Of a DNA stretch of 64,000 nucleotides, positions 34,586 to 43,138 are shown in pieces. The notes beneath the pieces were generated by a model, which saw only the letters and a list, made by a program, of their open reading frames with translations, was not told where the DNA came from and ran no database searches. Location: positions 16,696 to 80,695 of the forward strand of contig JAAESX010000051.1 of assembly GCA_024228935.1 (NCBI GenBank), written 5' to 3'. This stretch comes from Pseudomonadota bacterium (GTDB taxonomy: Bacteria; Myxococcota_A; UBA796; CAJQPC01). Each line of letters opens with the position of its first letter. Position 1 is the stretch's first letter. A program made the translations under genes and the position numbers.

Positions 34586-35583
34586 CAGCGTGAGACTTCG
34601 GGCAGCGTCGGAGACCGGACCCAGCCGACGGTCAGCTGGTCTCCAGGAGCGAGGGGGGGCGTGTCGGCGTGCGGGGTGAAGGTGTCCGGCGGGGACCAGG
34701 CATACGAGCCGAGCGCGTCGCCGAAGCGGAGAGGGTCTGAGAGGGTGAGCGTGGGGAGAGGCAGCGAGGCCTCGCCTCGATTGTGGAGGATGATCGTCCA
34801 GACTCCGTCGCGCTCGAGGAGTTCCAGCTCCTGGTCGGCGATCGGGGTGCGGCCTGCTCGGACGGCGTCGAGCGTGGCGTCGTGCCACGTCCCGGTGTCT
34901 CCGGCCACCGGCAGCCGGAACCAGATCACCGACTCCAGGTTCTCCGGACGATCGGCCGTCCAGGCCGCGATCAGCGGGGCGACGGCGGCCGGGTCGGCCA
35001 TCAGGCGCGGGTAGCCGTACGCCGGGAGCGCGACGGTGAAGCGGCCGTGCTTCGCCGCGGCCTCGACGTGCTGGGCGGCCCGCGGGTCCAGCAGGTGGTC
35101 GGGCTGGTCGGGGTCGAGCCAGTGGACCTGCAGGACGGTGTGCTCGGCGGCCTGGACCAGATCGCCGTAGGCGGGGTCGCCCAGCCACGTCGGGAGCGTC
35201 GTGACCGACACGTCCAGCGGCTCGATCCAGCGGGCGTAGTCAGCCAGCTGCGAGGTCGGCACGTCCATGTCGACCTGGATGGGATGGCCGGGGTGCTCGG
35301 CGCGCAGGCGGGCGACGTCGGCCAGGAGCTCGGCGGACGGGTCCCGCGGCGGCGCCTCGACGCGCAGGACCAGCGTGGTCCCGGCGGCGAGCTGACCCAG
35401 CTCGATCCAGGCGACCGCGTCGGGTCCCCACGAGCGCTCGGCGGCCAGGACCGAGAGCGCGCGGAAGTCGTGCTCGGCGACGGCGGACGTGACCTGCGGC
35501 GTCCAGATCCGCTGCCACACGTAGGCGTCCTGCGGGAGCGGCCCCGAGCCACGCGGGGCCGTGCAGGCGAGCAGCAGCAGCAT
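34585..35583 (-). CDS. DUF3142 lipoprotein
   Basis: 332 residues. MLLLLAC (Cys7) is an extremely short lipoprotein signal. The mature part matches the DUF3142 pattern: DAYVWQRIWTPQVTSAVAEH near the N-terminus, PIQVDMDVPTSQLADYARW in the middle and YGYPRLM, resembling a TIM-barrel glycoside-hydrolase-like fold with acidic residues at strand ends (DMD). The C-terminal 90 residues are a beta domain. It is operonic with the TPR-like gene (TGATG). The longer upstream frame is antisense to the divergent membrane gene. Function of DUF3142 is not established. Confidence 0.8.
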   Translation of the reverse strand: MLLLLACTAPRGSGPLPQDAYVWQRIWTPQVTSAVAEHDFRALSVLAAERSWGPDAVAWIELGQLAAGTTLVLRVEAPPRDPSAELLADVARLRAEHPGHPIQVDMDVPTSQLADYARWIEPLDVSVTTLPTWLGDPAYGDLVQAAEHTVLQVHWLDPDQPDHLLDPRAAQHVEAAAKHGRFTVALPAYGYPRLMADPAAVAPLIAAWTADRPENLESVIWFRLPVAGDTGTWHDATLDAVRAGRTPIADQELELLERDGVWTIILHNRGEASLPLPTLTLSDPLRFGDALGSYAWSPPDTFTPHADTPPLAPGDQLTVGWVRSPTLPEVSR

Positions 35584-35637
35584 CGAACACCTCCGATCAG
35601 CGAGGCCGCCACGAGATAGACCACCGACGGAGGCAAC

Positions 35638-36231
35638 ATGGAACCACTGAGCAAGGCCTGGGACATCTACAGCAAGGACTTCGGACCCTGGTTCGTGTTC
35701 GGTCTCGTCTTCGCCGTCATCGCCGCGATCACCGCGACCGTGCTCCCCGTGGTCGGAGGGCTCATCACCCTGCCGCTGGCCATGCGAGAGACAATCCGCG
35801 CGGTCGAGGGCCAGCGCTCGCCGACCGTCGCCGGCATGTTCGACTTCTCGAACCTGGGCGACGATCTGCTGACCTCGTTCCTGATGGTCGCGGCCCAGTA
35901 CGCCGGTCTCTTCCTCTGCCTCATCGGCTGGCCCATCGCGTGGATGGGCTTCTTCTTCGCGCCCGAGCTGGTCGCGGATGGACGCGTCGGCGGCATGGAC
36001 GCGATGAAGCTGTCGTGGCGCTACGTCACGTCGAACCTGGGCCCCTCGCTCATCGTGGCGCTCATCGGCTTCGGCATCGCGGCCGTCAGCAGCTCGATCA
36101 TCATCGGCATCTTTTTCACGCTTCCGCTCATCCTGCTGATGTACGCGTGCCACTTCCTGGCCGTCCGCGAGCAGATCTACGCCGACGCCCAAGCCGCCGG
36201 CATCACGCTCAAGCCGCGCATCACGGGCTGA
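35638..36231 (+). CDS. Polytopic membrane protein, unknown
   Basis: 197 residues with four to six hydrophobic segments (about 17-45, 80-110, 135-175). The opening [18 protein letters not shown] and the [18 protein letters not shown] loop resemble DUF975/GDPD-membrane-type families in which an amphipathic helix pair sits between membrane helices. ATG 35638 follows a GGAGG ribosome-binding site at 6 bp. It diverges from the DUF3142 gene across 54 bp and lies 22 bp before the Asp-repeat lipoprotein. Confidence 0.8.
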   Translation: MEPLSKAWDIYSKDFGPWFVFGLVFAVIAAITATVLPVVGGLITLPLAMRETIRAVEGQRSPTVAGMFDFSNLGDDLLTSFLMVAAQYAGLFLCLIGWPIAWMGFFFAPELVADGRVGGMDAMKLSWRYVTSNLGPSLIVALIGFGIAAVSSSIIIGIFFTLPLILLMYACHFLAVREQIYADAQAAGITLKPRITG

Positions 36232-36253
36232 GGCGGGCGAGTACACTGCGGGG

Positions 36254-37243
36254 GTGCTTTTCCTCCTGCTCGCGTGCTTGAAGCCGCTCGGTATCGGACA
36301 GGGCGACGACTCGGACACCGTGCCCGAGGCGGACGCCGACACGGATGCGGACGCCGACACCGACTCCGACAGCGATGCCGATGCGGACAGCGACGCGGAC
36401 ACGGACGCGGACGCGGACGCCGACAGCGACTCCGACGCCGACTCGGATGCCGACTCGGACAGCGACGCCGACACAGGCATCGTGTGGGACCACGAGCTCA
36501 CGCTGACGACGGACGTCAGCTGCTACGACTTGGCGACCGAGCTGGGCTCGCCGTCCACGGCCGTCCTCGTCCGGGTCGGGGTCGACGCGGGCGTGACGAT
36601 CACCTGCTCGAGCACGACGACGCCCGCCTGGACCACCGGCTCGCTTCCGGCCGGCAGCACGGTCCGCCTGGAGAACGCCGGGACCATCCACGGCCACGGC
36701 GGCGACGGAGCTTGCTCCAACGGCGGCACGGGCGAGTCCGGCGGGGACGCGGTCCAGACGACCGTGGACCTGACCGTGGACAACACCAGCGGGTACCTGT
36801 TCGGCGGCGGCGGTGGCGGCGGCTCGGCCGACGACCCCACCGGGGGCGGCGGCGGCGCTGGTGACGGCCAGGGCTGCGATGGCGGGGCCAACTCGTCCGG
36901 CGGCAACGGGGGCGACGGAGCCAACCGCTTCGAGACCATCGCCGGAGGCCGGGGCGATGACTACGACGGCAGCGACGGCACAGGCGGAAGCTGGGGAAAC
37001 CCGCCGTCCGGCGGCGGCGGCGGAAGCGGCGGCGGAGCCCAGAGCTTCGCGACCGAAGAGGAGCAGGGCCAAGGAGGCGCCGGCGGTGGCTGGGGCGGCG
37101 GCGGCGGCGGCGGCGCGGCGACGAGCGGCGACCGGAACCCGGGGAACGGGGGCGACGCCGGCTATGCGGTCCGCGTGGTCTCGGGGAGCGTGACCTTCGT
37201 GGGCGGAACGGGAACGGACCGCGTGAAGGGCAAGGTCGAGTGA
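36254..37243 (+). CDS. Asp-repeat lipoprotein with Gly-rich domain
   Basis: 329 residues from GTG 36254. MLFLLLAC (Cys8) is a minimal lipoprotein signal. Residues about 24-74 alternate Asp with Ala, Ser or Thr for roughly 50 residues, an acidic, probably calcium-binding or spacer tether. A beta-strand region with Cys pairs follows (about 80-155), then a long Gly-rich segment (about 180-300) with N/S/D, as in adhesive or parallel beta-helix surface proteins. Expected at the outer surface. Function unknown. Confidence 0.8.
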   Translation: MLFLLLACLKPLGIGQGDDSDTVPEADADTDADADTDSDSDADADSDADTDADADADSDSDADSDADSDSDADTGIVWDHELTLTTDVSCYDLATELGSPSTAVLVRVGVDAGVTITCSSTTTPAWTTGSLPAGSTVRLENAGTIHGHGGDGACSNGGTGESGGDAVQTTVDLTVDNTSGYLFGGGGGGGSADDPTGGGGGAGDGQGCDGGANSSGGNGGDGANRFETIAGGRGDDYDGSDGTGGSWGNPPSGGGGGSGGGAQSFATEEEQGQGGAGGGWGGGGGGGAATSGDRNPGNGGDAGYAVRVVSGSVTFVGGTGTDRVKGKVE

Positions 37244-37258
37244 CTCACCGGCCGGTCA

Positions 37259-37469
37259 CTACAGGTCGGTCCGCTTGCAGTACGGGGTCTGTCCGTCGGC
37301 GATGCTGACCAGCAGTTCGGAGCCGGACAGCTTCAGGTGCCAGCTGTCCTCCCACTCGCTCCGGCTCGGGATTCGGACGACCGTCTGATTCCCGCATGCC
37401 CGCGCTCGTGTACGCGGCGCGGAGGCGCGCGACGGCCTCGGGGCACAGGATGTCAACGCAAGGGCTCAT
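37259..37469 (-). pseudogene. Small Cys-containing protein, one-base frameshift
   Basis: ATG 37469 follows a strong GGAGGAG site and reads MSPCVDILCPEAVARLRAAY, then the frame is lost near 37397-37402. One base over, it continues GNQTVVRIPSRSEWEDSW and LLVSIADGQTPYCKRTDL to a stop at 37259. The interval is 3n+1 long, so one extra base explains it. The joined product would be about 69 residues, with an N-terminal Cys pair and a compact C-terminal strand region. Unknown family. Confidence 0.55.
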
Positions 37470-37818
37470 GGACTCCTCCGGTGCAAAGCGTACCGCTCGG
37501 CGCGATCCGGCGGAATGCGTGTCGAGATGAGCGGCGAGCCGCCTCGGACCCTTCAGCCCTCTTCGAGTGCGGTGGGCTCGTCCTCGGCCTTGGACCACCA
37601 CCACGGACTCGGGATCATCCATCGCGACCTCAAGCCAGCCAACATCAAGGTGCGAGCAGACGGCACGCCGGTGATCCTCGACCTGGGAAACGTCGGCCCC
37701 GCGGCCGATCGCTACGCCCTGGGAGTGATCGGGTGCGCTGGATTCCTGGTCTCCTGAACGCCCGACACGTCACAGACCCCACGAGGAGGCCCCTCGCGCG
37801 AGAATAGGATCCGTCGAA
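37470..37818. other. Gene-poor stretch holding only a kinase scrap
   Basis: Apart from the Ser/Thr kinase fragment at 37569-37757, nothing here looks like a gene. The first 45 bp carry the ribosome-binding region of the small minus-strand gene. The last 60 bp before 37819 precede the frameshifted membrane/coiled-coil gene and contain no recognisable promoter pair. Confidence 0.5.
37569..37757 (+). pseudogene. Ser/Thr protein kinase fragment
   Basis: The frame encodes HHHGLGIIHRDLKPANIKV, a perfect kinase catalytic loop, then DGTPVILDLGNVGPAADRYA, where DFG is DLG, and a few residues of the next helix before a stop. There is no N-lobe upstream and no C-lobe downstream, so about 60 residues of a once 250-residue domain survive. 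No start codon with a ribosome-binding site is associated with it. Confidence 0.7.
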
Positions 37819-38383
37819 ATGGACTTCGTGATTCCCCTTCCCGCCCTCGACTTCTGGCAGGGACTCGGCGCGGTGGTCGTCTGCGTCGTGGGCTGGTTGG
37901 TGTTGCTCGTCCCCGGCGGCCACCTGTTCGCCAGCGCAGAAGAGCTCAGGTCCACCACGCGTGGCGGGCTCCGATTCTGGTCGGCCACGGTCGCCAGTGT
38001 GCTTGCACTGATCGCTGGCCTGGTCGGGCCCCTGTGGCTCGAGATGGCGGAGACGACGGATGGTGCCGCCTGGATTGGCGGAGGACTCGTCGAGTGGTGC
38101 GTAGGAATGGTCCTGGGGATGGCCTCGCCGAGTGTTCTCTTCGGGCTCGTGGTTCTCCGCGGGAATCAAATCCCGAGGCTGGAGGAGCGGCCAGGAGCGC
38201 GAGGACGAGCGACGTCGAGCCGAAGCCCAACAGGCGGAGTCGGCTCGAGTCGCCGCACTGGCGCGACTGGAGCAGGAGGTCGCACAAGCCGAGCAGGAAG
38301 CCGACCGACTCGCCGAGGAGGCCCGAAGAGCCGCTCTCGAGGCGGAGCGGAAGCGAGACGCAGTCCCGACAGACGGGAGCTGA
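37819..38383 (+). pseudogene. Membrane/coiled-coil protein, one-base frameshift
   Basis: ATG 37819 begins MDFVIPLPALDFWQGLGAVV. Three membrane helices follow (about 14-35, 55-75, 90-115), up to NQIPRLEER. The frame is then lost at the CGGCC near 38189-38192. One base over, a strong charged coiled coil continues (QEREDERRRAEAQQAE, then ARLEQEVAQAEQEADRLAEE) and stops at 38383. The interval is 3n+1 long. Joined, it would be a 187-residue membrane protein with a cytoplasmic coiled coil. Whether the break is real is unknown. Confidence 0.65.
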
Positions 38384-38403
38384 ATCAACGCTTGAGCGCG
38401 TGG

Positions 38404-38503
38404 TCACCGAAGCCGAAAGGGACGGCCAGATCGCTCACGCCGGGACCCGTGCAGGCAGAACGACCACGGGCCACCCATCTCGACGCGCTGACCGGCGGCC
38501 CAC
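38404..38503 (-). pseudogene. Vestigial duplicate of an FHA-gene 3' end
   Basis: Minus-strand sequence just downstream of the FHA gene encodes, in another frame, GQRVEMGGPWSFCLHGS. This parallels the FHA gene's own last residues GQRLEIGGSWLFYVHGS. The DNA also aligns (CCACCCATCTCGACGCGCTG against CCACCGATCTCGAGCCGCTG). The rest of the copy is missing. It looks like the leftover tail of a lost paralogue. Confidence 0.6.
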
Positions 38504-40108
38504 TCACGCCAGAGAACCATGCACATAGAACAACCACGAACCACCGATCTCGAGCCGCTGTCCCGGACCGAGCATCTGGCCCTGACCCACCGGCAACGAC
38601 TCACCGTCGATCCGGGCGGACCGGTCGCCGTGGTTCTGCACGCACGGCCCACCGCGTAGCCACGTCAGCGTCAGAGGGGCCAGCTCGCCGCCACGACGCG
38701 GCCGACCGACGACCCGCGCCCGCTCGGGCCACAAGCCGACCTTGCCCTGGAAGAGCAGGTACGAGCGCGTCGGGACGTTCTCCAGCCGGCGAACCCAGAC
38801 GCCGAATGGCTCGCCATCCTGGCTCAGCTCCTCGGCCTCCAGCGCGAGCGCCTCGCCGAGAACGATCCGGTGCGACCGCTCGATCGGCACCGGCGTGTGG
38901 GCCTGGAGTGGGCTGCCATCGAACACCGTCCCGTTCGAGCTCCCCAGATCCTGGGCGAAGCCGCCGGCCACGCCCAGACGCACGCTGAGGTGAACGCTGC
39001 TGATCTTCATGCTGAGCGCGACGTTCCCGCGATGGCGCTCGGCCGGAAGGTAGGGCTCGACCGCGGCCAGGACGTCGGACCGGCGACCATCCCGGCCGAA
39101 TGAGAGCTGCGTGTCGTGGACGAGCCACAGCTCGCGCCGATCCTCTGTCTCTCCGCGACGCAGGTGCAGCTGGAGGCCACGGCAACGGTGGGGATCGCCG
39201 ACCACGGCGCCGGGCACCGCAGGGGGCCCGCCGACCCGCGACTTCCGCCAGGCCTCGACCTCGTCCGCTCGCGCTGGGTGGAGCTCGATGGGCGTCCAGT
39301 TCCCGCCACTGGCGAACACTCCGCCGCGGTCCTGCTCGACACGCACTCCGACGTTTCCGATGTCCTTCACCATCGCCGCGTTGTGCGCGTCGACGTTGAG
39401 GTGGAACTCCCGCGGTGCCTCCTGACGCCCGGCCTCGGACGCACGAAGCGCGGGAAGCTGGAAGCGCCCTCGAAACACGCGCCCGTCGCGGAACGCGGCC
39501 ACCGCGAAGCCATCCAGGCTGTACTGCCCTGCGCTCGGGGGAGGATCGATCGGCACGGACAGCTCGCGCACCTGGCCCTTCCCCAGGATGGAGCTGCTCC
39601 GGGCGACCCGCAGCCGTCCGGACGTGCTGCTTCGCGTCACGATGTCGATCCCCTTGATCACATCGCGAGCGGAAGCCGCGGCGTTCCTCAGGCGAACGCG
39701 CAGCGTCGAAGGCTGGCCAGCGACCAGGTACGTGCTGTCCAGATCGAGCTCCAGCGACGCCGGAAGACCGAGAAAGCACCGGTGTCTCTGCACCGCGGCC
39801 TCGTGCTGCGCGTCGCTGATCCCGAGCTCGCGCCGTTCTGCCGCCAGGACGTCCAGCTCGGCCGGGACCAGGACCCCGTCCGCAGCGAACTCGGCGACGG
39901 ACTCCGCGTAGGCCGCCAGCGCCGCCGGGCTCGCGGCGATGGGCGCCTCGACCCTGGTGCCGCACTCACCGCAGAACTGCGCCCCGGCGTCGAGCGCAGC
40001 GCCGCACGCGCAGGCGAGCAGGGTCGGCTGCTCGCCCACCTTCTGACCGCAGGCCCCGCAGAACTTCGCGTCCGGGGCCAGGTCTGCCTGGCAGCTGGCG
40101 CACGCCAC
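38504..40108 (-). CDS. Zinc-ribbon / FHA-domain protein
   Basis: 534 residues from GTG 40108, which lies 7 bp after the upstream stop and just before the first zinc ribbon; a GTG at 40141 is an alternative. Two CxxC zinc ribbons open it (CASCQADLAPDAKFCGACG, then CACGAALDAGAQFCGECG). The middle part is beta-rich. An FHA phosphothreonine-binding domain lies at about 350-420, with FGRDGRRSDV, SSVHLSVRL and the diagnostic DLGSSNGTVFDG. A second beta region with GRPRRGGELAPL and QNHGDRSARIDG near the end looks like a further degenerate FHA. It is paired with the SPFH-like zinc-ribbon gene and may read kinase signals. Confidence 0.85.
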   Translation of the reverse strand: MACASCQADLAPDAKFCGACGQKVGEQPTLLACACGAALDAGAQFCGECGTRVEAPIAASPAALAAYAESVAEFAADGVLVPAELDVLAAERRELGISDAQHEAAVQRHRCFLGLPASLELDLDSTYLVAGQPSTLRVRLRNAAASARDVIKGIDIVTRSSTSGRLRVARSSSILGKGQVRELSVPIDPPPSAGQYSLDGFAVAAFRDGRVFRGRFQLPALRASEAGRQEAPREFHLNVDAHNAAMVKDIGNVGVRVEQDRGGVFASGGNWTPIELHPARADEVEAWRKSRVGGPPAVPGAVVGDPHRCRGLQLHLRRGETEDRRELWLVHDTQLSFGRDGRRSDVLAAVEPYLPAERHRGNVALSMKISSVHLSVRLGVAGGFAQDLGSSNGTVFDGSPLQAHTPVPIERSHRIVLGEALALEAEELSQDGEPFGVWVRRLENVPTRSYLLFQGKVGLWPERARVVGRPRRGGELAPLTLTWLRGGPCVQNHGDRSARIDGESLPVGQGQMLGPGQRLEIGGSWLFYVHGSLA

Positions 40109-40115
40109 CGGTCGC

Positions 40116-42839
40116 TCAGGCCTGCCGTGTGCCGCACTCACCGCAGAAGACGTCGGCCGCCATCAGGCCCGCCCCGCAGCTCGTGCATGCCTTGGATGCC
40201 CCAGGCGCCGCCTTGCTGGCCGCGACCTTGGACATCGCGTCCATCGACTTCTCGGACATCGACCGCGCCGAGTCCGCCGCACCGGCGTGGGCCTCGACGA
40301 CCTGCGCCTGCGTCTGCTGCGCCTGGCCCGCCATCGCCTGCGTGTTCTGCGCCATCAGCTTCATCATCTGCTCGAACATCGCGGCCTGCCGATCCGCGTC
40401 CTTGTTCTTCTGGTCCGCGGTCTGACCGTGCAGCTCCTTCATCATCTCGACCAGCTCGGTCTTGGCGCTGTCCTTCTCCTGGACCAGCTTCTCCAGGTAC
40501 TCGATGGCGCGCTTGTCCCCGTCCGAAGCCGCCTGGGCCAGCGCCCCGGCCTCGGCGTCCGTCAGCGCCCGGCCATGGGCGGCGGTCGCGATGATCTGCC
40601 CGGCGTCGAGGTCCTTGAGCTTGTCGAGCCGCAGACGCTCGGCCTCGGCCTCGGCGGCCAGGCGTTCCTTCTGGATCTCGGCCGCAGCCCGCAGCTCGGA
40701 GAGCTCACGCTGGCTCGAACGGTCCGCCGCATCCTGCTCTCTCTCGAGGGCCAGCCGCTCGGCGTGCTCCAGATCATCGGCAGCAGTCCGGGCGCGTTCG
40801 CTGTCCAGGGCGATCCCGGCGCGTGCCTGCTCGGCGGCGTGCTCGGCGGCCTGCTTCGCCAGATCGATGCGGTGGCCCTGGTCGGTCTGCTCGGCCTTCC
40901 GGGCCGCGTCTCCGCGCGCCTCATCGACCGCCGCTCCCTGCGTCACCTCGGACAGGCTGTCCGCGTGGTCCTGGTCACGGAGGTGGCGAGCCGTGCTGCG
41001 CTCGGCAGCGTCGACCGCGACGTCACGCTCGGCCGCCCGAGACGCGTCCTGCACGTCCAGCTCAGCGGCCGTGTCGGCCTGATCGGCGCGGGCCGATCGA
41101 TCGGCCAGCCGTGCCGCGTCGAGACGCCGTGCGTGGTCGATCTCGGACTGGACCCTGGCGAACTCGTGGTCCCGCTGGACGACCTCTCGACGGAGGACGA
41201 CCTCCAGCGTGAGGGCCTCGAGGTCGAGCCGCTCACCGTCGACCTCGAGCCACTCCCGTCCCACGGTGAGCTCGCCGCGGGCCCGCTCGATCTCGGCTCG
41301 GGCGTTCATCGCCCAGATGCCATCCCGCGACCGGACGTCGAGCACGCGCAGGTCGAGTAGACGCAGGTCGAGGGCCCGGACCGCCTCGAGCGCGACTCCC
41401 TGCAGCTCGTCGTCGAGGGCCGTGAACCCACCTGGCGAAGCGAGCTCCTCGTAGGTCCGAAGGCGGACGCCACGGGAGGCAGCCGAGGCGACCGAGGCGA
41501 TGAGCCGGTTGGGGTCCTTGACCTCGCGGTCGCCCTGGGCGCGCAGCACGAGGTCGAGCTCGATCTGCTTGTTGTCACTCGTGACGAGGCGCAGCTCGCG
41601 AGGGTCCCCACCCGTGAACGTCGTGCCGCAAGCCGTACAGAACGCCGAGCCCATCGGGACCCGTGCATCGCAGGCCGAGCAGCCCCGGTTCGGGGAGACC
41701 GGCGTGGGCTGCTCCTGGGCACAGCCGGTGCAGAAGCGCTGCCCCAGCTTGATCTCCGAGGAGCACGTGGCGTTGACGCACGGTCGAAGGTCGGGCGTCT
41801 GCGCCTGGCCCAGATGGATGTTCAGGCTGATGACCGAGGCACGGGGAGCGACGAGCACGTCGAAGCTCAGGCCGTGCTCGCGCCCGAAGTCGGTGTCGAG
41901 GCGGTTCCGCAGGAAGTGCTCGAACCGCTCGAGGTCCAAGCCGTCCTCACCCTGGAAGCGCTGGGCGGCGTCCTTCGAGATGCGATCGACATGGGGCAGC
42001 AGGCGCTGGTGGATGACCTCGGCGTTCAGCGACTCGCGGTCGCCCATCAGCCGGTTGATGAAGGTCGTGAGCCCGTCCACAGCCGTCTGGTCGTCGCCCC
42101 CGACCAGGTGGGCCGTGACGATGACGCCCAGCGTCGTGGTCTGGTCGTCGCTCTGACCCGGGGAGCTGATCTGGAGCTGGACCGGGATGGGCCGTCGGTC
42201 GATCAGGAAGAAGCTGGTGCGGTCGAGCTGGTCCGAGAGGACCCGGTCGACGACGTCCTCCACCATCGCCACGCCGCCGCTGGCGAACGCAGCCTTGGCC
42301 CGATCCCACAGGGACTTGGACGGGTCATCGGTGCCGCGGACCTCCTCGAGGATGCGCTTGAACGAGCCGATCGTGGTCTGCCGCCCGGGGGGGAGCAGCT
42401 CGGTGACGCGACCATCGACCATCACGGCGGCGACGCAGCCGGTGGGCACCTCGATCTTCATCTCCTGGGCCTGCTCGAGGCCCAGCTTGCCGGCCTTGAA
42501 CAGCAGGCCCCACAGGCCGTCGCCCGCCGCTTCGTGAAGAGCATCGTTCCGCAGGACGCTGTCGAACTTGCCGCCCATCTCCTTCAGCGAGACGCGTCGA
42601 ACGAGCTCGCCGGCGGCCTTGTCCCAGATGCCACCGGACACCGAGCCCGGGCCTGGAGGGATCTCGCTGTCGCGGACGCGACCGCCACAGCCCGTGCAGA
42701 AAGCCGCTCCGGCAGCGAGCCCGGCTCCACACGCTGCGCACAGGTTGACGGAGCCCACGGCGCCGCCACACTTCACGCAGTAGCGACTGCCCGGTTCGTT
42801 CTCATGGGCGCATGCGCCACAGGTCAGCGAGAGTCCCAT
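40116..42839 (-). CDS. SPFH-like protein with zinc ribbons and long coiled coil
   Basis: 907 residues. Two zinc ribbons at the N-terminus (CGACAHENEPGSRYCVKCG, CAACGAGLAAGAAFCTGCG), two more in the middle (about 350-400, CVNATCSSEIKLGQRFCTGC) and one at the very end (CTSCGAGLMAADVFCGECG). Residues about 115-330 resemble an SPFH/band-7 domain (EVPTGCVAAVMVDGRVTELL followed by PPGRQTT). Residues 560-850 are a highly charged coiled coil with Arg/Asp/Glu/Ala repeats and Gln/Met runs. No membrane segment is seen, so it may assemble into cytoplasmic ring- or raft-like structures. It is coupled to the FHA gene, 7 bp apart. Confidence 0.85.
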   Translation of the reverse strand: MGLSLTCGACAHENEPGSRYCVKCGGAVGSVNLCAACGAGLAAGAAFCTGCGGRVRDSEIPPGPGSVSGGIWDKAAGELVRRVSLKEMGGKFDSVLRNDALHEAAGDGLWGLLFKAGKLGLEQAQEMKIEVPTGCVAAVMVDGRVTELLPPGRQTTIGSFKRILEEVRGTDDPSKSLWDRAKAAFASGGVAMVEDVVDRVLSDQLDRTSFFLIDRRPIPVQLQISSPGQSDDQTTTLGVIVTAHLVGGDDQTAVDGLTTFINRLMGDRESLNAEVIHQRLLPHVDRISKDAAQRFQGEDGLDLERFEHFLRNRLDTDFGREHGLSFDVLVAPRASVISLNIHLGQAQTPDLRPCVNATCSSEIKLGQRFCTGCAQEQPTPVSPNRGCSACDARVPMGSAFCTACGTTFTGGDPRELRLVTSDNKQIELDLVLRAQGDREVKDPNRLIASVASAASRGVRLRTYEELASPGGFTALDDELQGVALEAVRALDLRLLDLRVLDVRSRDGIWAMNARAEIERARGELTVGREWLEVDGERLDLEALTLEVVLRREVVQRDHEFARVQSEIDHARRLDAARLADRSARADQADTAAELDVQDASRAAERDVAVDAAERSTARHLRDQDHADSLSEVTQGAAVDEARGDAARKAEQTDQGHRIDLAKQAAEHAAEQARAGIALDSERARTAADDLEHAERLALEREQDAADRSSQRELSELRAAAEIQKERLAAEAEAERLRLDKLKDLDAGQIIATAAHGRALTDAEAGALAQAASDGDKRAIEYLEKLVQEKDSAKTELVEMMKELHGQTADQKNKDADRQAAMFEQMMKLMAQNTQAMAGQAQQTQAQVVEAHAGAADSARSMSEKSMDAMSKVAASKAAPGASKACTSCGAGLMAADVFCGECGTRQA

Positions 42840-42927
42840 TCTCAGCCTCCAAGGTCGAGGAACCTATCACGTGGGTGCGTTCGGTTCGGGGGCCTCGACT
42901 ATTGCCGGTCTCGTCAGGAATCCCTGC

Positions 42928-43138
42928 CTACTGCCGCTGCAGGCTGAGCCTGTCGCCCTTCAGGGTCGAGCCAGACAACACCGCGCTGAGCGTGACCGGC
43001 GATGCCGTCGGGTCGTCGAGGAACGTGTAGGTCCCGTTCACCCGTCCATCCGCGGCGACTCGCCCCGCGAACGCGATGGTGGTCTGGACCCCCAGGTAGT
43101 CGGTCTGGCCCTGGCCGCTCAGCTCCCCGAACTCGGTC
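42928..43138 (-). pseudogene. 5'-truncated beta-rich gene fragment
   Basis: A minus-strand frame ending in TAG at 42928 encodes ETEFGELSGQGQTDYLGVQT, RVAADGRVNGTYTFLDDP and SGSTLKGDRLSLQRQ, with third-position G/C bias and a plausible beta-sandwich pattern. Beyond 43138 the same frame turns into Pro/Arg/Ala runs antisense to the plus-strand fragment, and no start codon exists. The gene is therefore cut off at its 5' side. Confidence 0.6.

Noticed and set aside
37230..37262. Short inverted repeat GTGAC...GTCAC between convergent genes as a terminator.
   Set aside because: The stem is only about 5 bp and lacks a T-tract; too weak to call.
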